Positions 16,260-23,449 of a stretch of 64,000 bases of DNA are shown here, in pieces. Below the pieces are notes generated by a model, which was not told the DNA's origin, made no database searches, and saw only the letters and a list, made by a program, of their open reading frames with translations. The stretch spans positions 1 through 64,000 of the forward strand of contig JAFUOV010000001.1 of the NCBI GenBank assembly GCA_017481745.1, given 5' to 3'. Position numbers and translations under genes: made by a program. This stretch comes from Bacteroidaceae bacterium. GTDB lineage: Bacteria > Bacteroidota > Bacteroidia > Bacteroidales > Barnesiellaceae_A. Position 1 is the first letter of the stretch. Every line of letters starts with the position of its first letter.

Positions 16260-19055
16260 TTATTTCTTGATGAACTTCATGCTTTGGCTGTTGTTGCCAT
16301 TGGTGATGTTCAGGATATACATACCGGCGGGGAGGTCGCGTACCTCAACGCAGTTGCCCTCGGCTTGTTTTACCAAGTTACCGGCGATGTTGTAGATTGA
16401 CAACTCGCCTTGTGCGTTGGTGTAAACATAGTCGCTTGCGGGGTTAGGGAATACGGTGTACTCTACCTTGTCGGTTACAACATCTTCAACACCTGTTACC
16501 TCGAAGTTGGTGTAGATAACGCAGTTGTGTGCAGGAACAGAAATGTTCATGCTTGTGCTGCTTACTTCCAAAGTCTCTTTGGTAATCAAGTTGGTCCAAG
16601 TACCGGTCTTGGGGAATGTGAGAGTGTAGTTGCCGGCTGTACTTGTGAGGTTTACAGCTACAACAACGCTCTTGTTACCGTCTTTGCTGGTGAGTGTTAT
16701 GTGACGACCGTTAGCCCAGTCGTTTTGTGCCAACTTGTACGAGAATGTAGCATCGGTAGCGAAGAGCTCGGCGTGGTAGTTACGCAAAGTGTTTATCTTT
16801 GAGTAGGCTTCCAACAAGCGACGACGCTCGGGATTGTTTTTATACTCCCATTTTACGGGTTTCTCGGCTGTGCGGTCGCCGTTGTAGTTGATGCTATAAT
16901 CATATCCGAGCTCACCAAATTGCCATATCATTTTAGGACCGGGAACGGTGAGGAATTGAGCAACGTTGGCGATAGCTTGGTCTATACGAGTAGCAAGGTT
17001 GGTGTCTACGTTGTCGTAGAGCAAGTTGTCGTCGCTACCGTTTGAGTTGCTATCTTTGATACCGTTCACACCCCATTTGGCTGCTTTGTATGTTGTGCGC
17101 TCTTCGTCGTGGCTCTCCATGTAACCTACCAAACCATTCTTGGGCATGTTGCTACCGTTGGCATATACGCCTGTAACATTGCTGTCCGTTTGGTAACCCA
17201 TTGCCGATTGGCAGTAAGCGTTGTTCATGTTTCTCCAGCATATCATACCGTCTTGTGCCAATACTTTCTCCTCGCTTTCCGAGCAGAGGTGCTCAAGAAT
17301 CATGCATGCATCGGGACGTACAGCCTTGATTGCAGCGTTGTACTCTTTGAGGATGTTGATACGGCTTTGGTCGTAGTTGCTGGCAGTGCTTTCGTTGCAT
17401 TGACGGTTGGTGAAACCTTTGGTCAAGTCGAAGCGGAAGCCATCAATCTTATACTCTTCGAGCAAGTAAACGAGGTTGCGTTTGATATACTCTTTCACCT
17501 CGGGTACTTCGTGGTTGAAGTCGTGGAATACGCTGAAGGGGTGGGGTGCATCTACGTTAAACCAAGGGTTGTTGGCTGCTGTTTTGTTGTTTTTGCTGTC
17601 CCACCACAATTTGCAGTAGGGGAAGTTGCCTGTTGCGTGGTTATACACAACGTCAAAGAATACGGCGATACCAAGTTTGTGGCACTCGTCGATAAATGTG
17701 CGATAGTCTTCGTCGGTACCGTAAGCCTTGTCAAGAGCATAGAAGTATGCAGGGTTGTAACCCCAGCTGAGGTTGCCATCAAACTCTTGTACGGGCATCA
17801 ATTCGATGGCATTTACACCAAGGCTTTGCAAGTAGGGGAGTTTCTCCATGGCAGCCTTCAAAGACTTTTCGGCTGTAAAGTCGCGGAGCAACAACTCATA
17901 AATAACGAGGTTGTCGCGGTTCTTAACGGTGAAGTCGGTTACTTCCCACTTGTAGTCCGAGCCTGTTGTCTTGAATGCAGTTGCGGGTTGTTCCCATGCT
18001 TTTGCGGGGAATTCGCGCAAGCCGGGGTATATGCTTTCGTCAATCCATTTGTCGTTCCAAGGATCGAGAATCTTGGTCGAGTAGGGGTCGGCAAAGCGGA
18101 TAGCCTCACCGGCTTTGGTTATTACGTGATATTGGAAGGCATACTCTTTGCCGGGCTCGAGGTTGCCAATAGTTATCCACCAGCATTTGTTGGTGTTGTC
18201 GCGTTTCATCATGTATTCGCTCTTGATAGCCCAGTCGGTGTTATCACCTACCCAGAATACGCGTTGGCTGTAAGCACCGTTCTTGTCGCTATCGAAGAGA
18301 ACAAATGTTACAGTATTTTCGTCGATAACGTTGATACCCTCTTTCACGCCGGCAGGACGAGCCTCGTTTGTTACAGCGCCGCATGCAGCAACGGTAGCCG
18401 ATACTTCATGAGTCTCTGTTCCGGCAACAACTTTTGCTGTAAAGGTGTAGTCGCCTTGTTTGGCAAAAGTGTATTTTTGTTTCATCTCAGTGGTTGCTTT
18501 GGCTGTAAAATCCTCCTTGCCGTCGGGACCTGCTACGGTGAGTGTGATGTCGGCGGTTTTGGTAGCATTTACGGTGATGTCGAGGGTTTGACCTGCCTCA
18601 ACAATACCCGATGAAGGAAGACCTACTATCTCGCCATAGAGAGCGGCATCGGTACATTCGATGTAGAAGTCGGGTTTGGTTTGTTTTGTGCCGTCGGCGT
18701 TGCGCACTACGACACCGATTTTGCATATTTCGATAGTTGCACCAAAGTATTCGCGGATGGTGGGACCCATAACGAGTTTCCAAGTACCATCGTCTTGCTT
18801 GGTCATTTTATATTTCTCGCTGTTGTCGCACCATTGTGCGGGGGCATTGTGCCATACATCTTCGGCATCCAATACACCGATGTGCACATAGAGTTCGTCG
18901 GTTGCACCAAAGATTTTGTCAGAGTCGGTCCATATCAATGTACCCTCTTTGTCGGCGTTGAGCGGTGTGGGGTCGGTTATGTAGCTACCAATAGCAGCCC
19001 AGCTACTCAATGCTGTGAAGATTGTTGCAACTAAAAGTGAAAATTTCTTTTGCAT
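16260..19055 (-). CDS. GH13 alpha-amylase/pullulanase-type enzyme with T9SS tail
   Basis: 931 residues. Signal peptide 1-20. About 20-140 and 145-225 are beta domains (the second Ig/PKD-like), and about 230-330 is a CBM48-like module (RVFWVGDNTDWA...). The GH13 barrel runs from about 380, with FDVVYNH (467-473), nucleophile Asp543 in DGFRFDLTKG, acid/base Glu588 in MILEHL, and transition-state Asp650 in MESHDEER. The last 80 residues (from YTVFPNPASDYVY to GMYILNITNGNNSQSMKFIKK) are a type IX sorting domain, so the enzyme should cross the outer membrane by T9SS. It is last in the susC operon, taking the place of a surface amylase such as SusG. Linkage specificity is not readable. Confidence 0.92.
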   Translation of the reverse strand: MQKKFSLLVATIFTALSSWAAIGSYITDPTPLNADKEGTLIWTDSDKIFGATDELYVHIGVLDAEDVWHNAPAQWCDNSEKYKMTKQDDGTWKLVMGPTIREYFGATIEICKIGVVVRNADGTKQTKPDFYIECTDAALYGEIVGLPSSGIVEAGQTLDITVNATKTADITLTVAGPDGKEDFTAKATTEMKQKYTFAKQGDYTFTAKVVAGTETHEVSATVAACGAVTNEARPAGVKEGINVIDENTVTFVLFDSDKNGAYSQRVFWVGDNTDWAIKSEYMMKRDNTNKCWWITIGNLEPGKEYAFQYHVITKAGEAIRFADPYSTKILDPWNDKWIDESIYPGLREFPAKAWEQPATAFKTTGSDYKWEVTDFTVKNRDNLVIYELLLRDFTAEKSLKAAMEKLPYLQSLGVNAIELMPVQEFDGNLSWGYNPAYFYALDKAYGTDEDYRTFIDECHKLGIAVFFDVVYNHATGNFPYCKLWWDSKNNKTAANNPWFNVDAPHPFSVFHDFNHEVPEVKEYIKRNLVYLLEEYKIDGFRFDLTKGFTNRQCNESTASNYDQSRINILKEYNAAIKAVRPDACMILEHLCSESEEKVLAQDGMICWRNMNNAYCQSAMGYQTDSNVTGVYANGSNMPKNGLVGYMESHDEERTTYKAAKWGVNGIKDSNSNGSDDNLLYDNVDTNLATRIDQAIANVAQFLTVPGPKMIWQFGELGYDYSINYNGDRTAEKPVKWEYKNNPERRRLLEAYSKINTLRNYHAELFATDATFSYKLAQNDWANGRHITLTSKDGNKSVVVAVNLTSTAGNYTLTFPKTGTWTNLITKETLEVSSTSMNISVPAHNCVIYTNFEVTGVEDVVTDKVEYTVFPNPASDYVYTNAQGELSIYNIAGNLVKQAEGNCVEVRDLPAGMYILNITNGNNSQSMKFIKK

Positions 19056-19089
19056 AATTGTTATTCTTTAATTGTTCTGCTTTAAACAA

Positions 19090-19127
19090 CAAGGTGGCAT
19101 ACTCGCATGTGGGGTATGCCATCCTTG
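19090..19127 (-). other. Intercistronic hairpin, susF-like / amylase
   Basis: CAAGG..GGCATAC pairs with GTATGCC..CCTTG around a 10-base loop, in the 98-bp gap of one operon. There is no run of Ts on the minus strand, so an mRNA-stabilising or processing element, or a leaky attenuator, is more likely than a full terminator. Confidence 0.65.
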
Positions 19128-19153
19128 TATTTATGGTTTACACAACTCTGAGA

Positions 19154-20542
19154 TTAGAGTTTTGTAACTGTGTAGTAGGGAGTTTGAGCGCAGAAGTAGA
19201 AGCGAACTTCATAGTCGCCTGCTTCGGCTACAGAGATGTTGCTACCATCTTGTTTGAGAGTGCCGTCGCCAGCATCACCAAAGTTGATAGCCCAATCTTC
19301 GTTGGCACGAATCTTGAACTCGGCACCAGCCTCCAATGTTACTGTAGCTACCAAGTAGTCCATGCCAGCCTCGGTAGAGAGTGCCATAGCAACGTCGGGA
19401 GCAGCCCAACCATTGAAGCTACCTACAAGACCCCAAATATCTACTGTGTTGAGAATGCTGAGGGTGTAGTTGGCGGGGTCGAATGATACTTTGTAGCTGA
19501 AGCCACTATATTGGGTGATGTTGGGAGCATCGCCTGCTGTGTCAAGTATCAATTGTGCTGCTTCTGCTGTACCTTCTTCGCCGGCACCGTAGTTAGTACC
19601 GGACCAGTCGGCTTGAGAAGAAATCTTCCAACCATTAGCACCTGCACCGTTCAATACGAGCCAGCCTTCAGCAGGAGCACCTGCTACGCTGTAAAGACGT
19701 TGACCGTCTGTTTGGCTCCAACCGCTGAAGTCACCTACAACGAAGTACTCGATTACATCGGGAGCTTTTTCTACAGTGTATGTGAGAGTCTCCATATTTA
19801 CGCTAATGTCGTAGTTGCCAATTGTATCGAGTACAAGGCTTGTGCCATCTTGAGCCAATGAACCGGCTTGGGCACCTGCACCAAATTTAATACCCGACTC
19901 GCTGGTTACATACCATTCGGTAGCATCTTGTGTTGTAGAAACAGTTGCTTTGAATACGGGATCTTCATATACATCTGTTTTGCTATGCGACATTTTCTTC
20001 TGTTCGCCAGCAACGTTGATGTAATATGATTCTTCGATAGCAAGGTCTGCTGTTGTTGTAATAGTAGCAAGGAAGGGCTCTGAGATGAACTCAATGTTGG
20101 CACCTGTGCTTGCTGTAAGGATTGTGCGAACTTTTACATATATTGTGTTTTGAGCGGGGCGTTTGCCAAAAAAGCTCTTCATCAAGTCGTTAAGTTCTGC
20201 TTTAGATACTTTGAGGATGTTTTCTTCAACTTTTACGGCGAGGTCTTTTACTTTTGCCATCTCTTCGGTGTCCGAAGTGTGCATTTTGTACGAAACTTTG
20301 TCGCCTGCGCCCAACTCGGGTGTAGCTGCCAAGTCAACTGTGAATGCCGAGATTAAATCAGCTTCGTATGTGCCCAAATCAATAGGGTTGGCAAAGTCGG
20401 CAGCAGTTACGTTAGCCACTACTTTTGCAGAGTCTACGGGATCGTAGCTTACAGGTTTCTCTGCGGGCTCGATTTCGGGTGTACAAGCCGAGAAAGCTAC
20501 CACACCTGCCAACAATGTGCTGTAAATCGATATTTTTTTCAT
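19154..20542 (-). CDS. SusE/SusF-like starch-binding outer-membrane lipoprotein
   Basis: 462 residues from the ATG at 20542; the frame runs open to 20605 but the lipoprotein signal MKKISIYSTLLAGVVAFSAC (lipidated Cys20) fixes the start. An N-terminal Ig-like domain (about 25-165) is followed by three beta-sandwich repeats of the SusE/F carbohydrate-binding kind. The last two open with YFVVGDFSGWSQTDGQ and IWGLVGSFNGWAAPD; each has the VGxFxGW turn and conserved Trp residues. It should sit on the cell surface and hold starch near SusCD. Longer than its SusE-like partner by one binding domain. Confidence 0.85.
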   Translation of the reverse strand: MKKISIYSTLLAGVVAFSACTPEIEPAEKPVSYDPVDSAKVVANVTAADFANPIDLGTYEADLISAFTVDLAATPELGAGDKVSYKMHTSDTEEMAKVKDLAVKVEENILKVSKAELNDLMKSFFGKRPAQNTIYVKVRTILTASTGANIEFISEPFLATITTTADLAIEESYYINVAGEQKKMSHSKTDVYEDPVFKATVSTTQDATEWYVTSESGIKFGAGAQAGSLAQDGTSLVLDTIGNYDISVNMETLTYTVEKAPDVIEYFVVGDFSGWSQTDGQRLYSVAGAPAEGWLVLNGAGANGWKISSQADWSGTNYGAGEEGTAEAAQLILDTAGDAPNITQYSGFSYKVSFDPANYTLSILNTVDIWGLVGSFNGWAAPDVAMALSTEAGMDYLVATVTLEAGAEFKIRANEDWAINFGDAGDGTLKQDGSNISVAEAGDYEVRFYFCAQTPYYTVTKL

Positions 20543-20576
20543 TTTTATTTTCGATGTTAAATGTTGTTTGTTGTGA

Positions 20577-20608
20577 GAATTGGGCGAGGCGATTGTCTCG
20601 CCCAATTC
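20577..20608 (-). other. Intercistronic hairpin, susE-like / susF-like
   Basis: A perfect 12-bp stem, GAATTGGGCGAG with CTCGCCCAATTC, around 8 bases in the 84-bp gap between the two lipoprotein genes. No T tract follows on the minus strand. It may set a step in transcript level between the susCDE-like and susF-like/amylase parts. Confidence 0.7.
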
Positions 20609-20626
20609 GTGATATTTCTCGGTCTA

Positions 20627-21814
20627 TTATTTCGCAAAGAAATAGTAGTTACCATCGAGGTCGTTAAATACTACGTTGTAAGTACCGGCTGTAATTATGA
20701 TGTTATTGCCCGATTTAACTGTAGCATAGGGGAATGAATCACCACCCCAACTTGCCGACCAGTCGCCTGCTTTGCGGAATTTACCTTCGGTATCTTCGGC
20801 AAATGTTACGTCTTTGGCAATCCACAAGTGTCTCAAAGGCATAGCTTCCATAACGATGGGTATAGTACCCCAGCCTTCCCAAGCACCTACCAACTCGATA
20901 CCGTCGAATACAGTAGGAGCAACGTCAGCTGCTTCGAATGTACCTTCTTTCTTTTCTGTATCGATAGTGAGTGTGTAGTAACCAGCTTCAGAAGCTGCTA
21001 AATTGCTGGGCTCGGGATCGTCGCCGGTGGGTTTGAATGTTACTTTACCATCGATTTGACCTACTTGAGGAGCCCAAGCACCGGGGTTGAGAACAAGCTT
21101 AAATTCTGTTCCAGCCTCAAGGTATGTTGTGATAGTAAATTGACCGTCACCGGTTACTGTGTTGTATGAACATCCCGATACCAAGCTCAATGGTACCATA
21201 CCAGCAGCCAAGCCATTAGCATCGTTAGCCCAACCTTGGAAGCTACCTACCATGTAGTAAGGAGCGGGAAGTGCATCAACCAACAACATGTAGTAGGGTT
21301 GTACGCTCAATTTGATAACATTTGAATAAGCATCTTTCACAGTTTGAACATCGCTTGTAACCGATGTCTTTTTATCTGTGAGGTGAGCGCGCAAACGGAT
21401 GAAGATATCCATTACGCCGGGGTTCTCGTTTACATTGTCACCTTGGAGCAAAGTGATGGCTTTGTTCATCTCTTTGGTGTTCAATTCGATTTTTTGTGCG
21501 CTACCGGCACCTTCCATCTCTACATAAGTACCTTCTTCAAAAGTTTCGCCGAAGCTCACTTGAGCATAGTATTTTGTCGGAGCTGTGAAGCCGTAGTCGG
21601 GTTGCTCACGAACGTAGAGAGTCTCCATAACGTTGGCGCCATTCTCTTCGCTCAATGTGTAAGTGTAACCGGCGTATGCAGGTTCGTTAACAATAAATGT
21701 CAAACCTCCTTCTTGCTCGGCTGCCGGGTTAATTGTTGTCATAGGGTGTTCTTGGCAACCTGCGAGAAGAGCCAAGCCCATGATTCCGGAAATTATATAA
21801 TTTAACTTTTTCAT
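20627..21814 (-). CDS. SusE-like starch-binding outer-membrane lipoprotein
   Basis: 395 residues with a lipoprotein signal MKKLNYIISGIMGLALLAGC (lipidated Cys20). An N-terminal Ig-like domain (about 35-185) with TLSEENGANVMETLYV and TYVEMEGAGSAQKIEL is followed by two carbohydrate-binding repeats starting YYMVGSFQGWANDANG and IELVGAWEGWGTIP. In the B. thetaiotaomicron Sus system SusE and SusF bind starch but do not cut it; the same role is inferred here. It lies 25 bp after susD in the same operon. Confidence 0.86.
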   Translation of the reverse strand: MKKLNYIISGIMGLALLAGCQEHPMTTINPAAEQEGGLTFIVNEPAYAGYTYTLSEENGANVMETLYVREQPDYGFTAPTKYYAQVSFGETFEEGTYVEMEGAGSAQKIELNTKEMNKAITLLQGDNVNENPGVMDIFIRLRAHLTDKKTSVTSDVQTVKDAYSNVIKLSVQPYYMLLVDALPAPYYMVGSFQGWANDANGLAAGMVPLSLVSGCSYNTVTGDGQFTITTYLEAGTEFKLVLNPGAWAPQVGQIDGKVTFKPTGDDPEPSNLAASEAGYYTLTIDTEKKEGTFEAADVAPTVFDGIELVGAWEGWGTIPIVMEAMPLRHLWIAKDVTFAEDTEGKFRKAGDWSASWGGDSFPYATVKSGNNIIITAGTYNVVFNDLDGNYYFFAK

Positions 21815-21839
21815 ATTAAATCTCTTTTAAAACGGTTGA

Positions 21840-23423
21840 TTAATAACCCGAGTTTTGTGTCAAGTTACTGTTGGCGTTGATATCACCAGCGGGAATGGGT
21901 AAGATGTTGTACTTAGCATCGAATGCAGTACCATTGGCTACGCTACCTTTCCAGTCCCATTTGTAGTCGGTGTTGCCACCGAAGCTGTTGAAGCGAATCA
22001 AGTCGATACGACGACGACCTTCGAAGTAGAACTCGCGGCTCCACTCGTCACGAAGCAAGTCGAGAGTGAGGTTGCTTACAGTTTGTGCGTTGGCACGTGT
22101 GCGGAGAGCGTTGAATTTGGCAATAGCTTCACCATCTTCACCCAAGCGGAATTTAGCCTCGGCATAGGTCAAGTAAGCCTCTGCAGCGCGGAGGAAGGGA
22201 ATATCTGTCTCGGGAACTTTTACCTCGGGGTCGTTGCTTGCAACGGGAACGAGGATGCCGTTGGCGAGGTCAGAGTCTTTTGCACTGAGGTTGTTCCATT
22301 TGGTTACAGCCCAACCACCACCTTCGATGCCATCACCTTTAGGATTGATGAACTTGTCGGGAAGTATAATGCTAGGATCTTCGTTCCATTTGAAGAATAG
22401 AGCGCGGTCATCACTACCTGCATTGAATTTTTCAGCCAATGATTTGCGAGGACGGATACCACCCCAACCGTCGATTGTACCCCACTCGGGCATACCGGCA
22501 GTGTGAGTAGCGGCTACGAGGAAGTAAGAGCCTGAGTAGGTCTTAGTGTAGTCGCCATGTTGTGCGATGGGGAGAATAATCTCTTGCATAGCATCGGCGT
22601 TCTCACCGTTGTCACCCATGAAGAGTGCGGGATAGCTCTCAGCCAATTTGTAGCTTGAGTTGATAACTTTCTCGGCATAAGTAGCAGCATCTGCCCAGCG
22701 AGCGTTGCCTGTGTAAACCTCGGCGTTCAAGTAAAGACGAGCGAGGAGAGTCCAAGCAGCAGCGCGGTCAACGCGGTAGTACAAGCCTGCACCGGGTTCG
22801 CTCATGTCGTTTTGCATTTCGAGCAACTCTTGCTCAAGGAAGGCAAAGATGTCGGCACGTTTGGCTTGTTGGGGCAATTCGCTTTCAACTTTTGTTACCA
22901 AAGGAACGTTTGCATACATATCCATGAGGTAGTAGTAGTTGAGGGCGCGGATGAAACGGGCCTCGGCGCGTTGCAACAAAGTCTCTTCGTCGGTAGCATC
23001 GCTTGTCATATCCAAGAAGTGGTTACAGAGAGTAACGCCGAAGTAAAGACGATAGTAAAGACCTTGAACGAATACGTCTGTATCTGTCCAGCCTGCGTAG
23101 TTGGCTTCGGGTACACCTTGGTCTGTCATCCAGTTACAAATGGCTTCATCACCGGCGAGGTTGTTGAGGTACCACAAAGTACGATAGAAACCCGATTGAC
23201 CCTCGTCGATACCCATGGCATCGAGGTCACCACCACCGGCAGTACCGGTCATACCGGTCATACCCAATGATGCATAAATTTTGGTGAAAACGGCTTGTTG
23301 GTCGAATTCTTGCGACACTTGGGGGTTGATAGGCTCAACGTTCAAGTCGTCCACGCATGAGGTGAGACCGATAGCCAATGCTATCGCACCACCCATTATG
23401 ATATTTTTGATATTAAGTTTCAT
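21840..23423 (-). CDS. susD: SusD-type starch-binding lipoprotein
   Basis: 527 residues of the RagB/SusD family. Lipoprotein signal MKLNIKNIIMGGAIALAIGL then TSC (lipidated Cys23). The helical TPR-like scaffold is visible in EARFIRALNYYYLMDMYANVPL and AYLTYAEAKFRLGEDGEAIA. The C-terminus ends in the family pattern EWSREFYFEGRRRIDLIRF, then NILPIPAGDINANSNLTQNSGY. It closes over the SusC barrel and delivers maltooligosaccharides. The gene is 26 bp downstream of susC. The symbol is by family and context; strict orthology with B. thetaiotaomicron SusD is not proven. Confidence 0.93.
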   Translation of the reverse strand: MKLNIKNIIMGGAIALAIGLTSCVDDLNVEPINPQVSQEFDQQAVFTKIYASLGMTGMTGTAGGGDLDAMGIDEGQSGFYRTLWYLNNLAGDEAICNWMTDQGVPEANYAGWTDTDVFVQGLYYRLYFGVTLCNHFLDMTSDATDEETLLQRAEARFIRALNYYYLMDMYANVPLVTKVESELPQQAKRADIFAFLEQELLEMQNDMSEPGAGLYYRVDRAAAWTLLARLYLNAEVYTGNARWADAATYAEKVINSSYKLAESYPALFMGDNGENADAMQEIILPIAQHGDYTKTYSGSYFLVAATHTAGMPEWGTIDGWGGIRPRKSLAEKFNAGSDDRALFFKWNEDPSIILPDKFINPKGDGIEGGGWAVTKWNNLSAKDSDLANGILVPVASNDPEVKVPETDIPFLRAAEAYLTYAEAKFRLGEDGEAIAKFNALRTRANAQTVSNLTLDLLRDEWSREFYFEGRRRIDLIRFNSFGGNTDYKWDWKGSVANGTAFDAKYNILPIPAGDINANSNLTQNSGY

Positions 23424-23449
23424 GACTTATTGTTTTGCGTAGTTTTAGA

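Noticed and set aside
17109..18614. 501-codon open frame on the plus strand opposite the amylase gene
   Set aside because: Shadow of the minus-strand amylase: no family signature, cysteine/valine-rich composition produced by reading the complement of biased codons, and the minus-strand frame has complete GH13 motifs.
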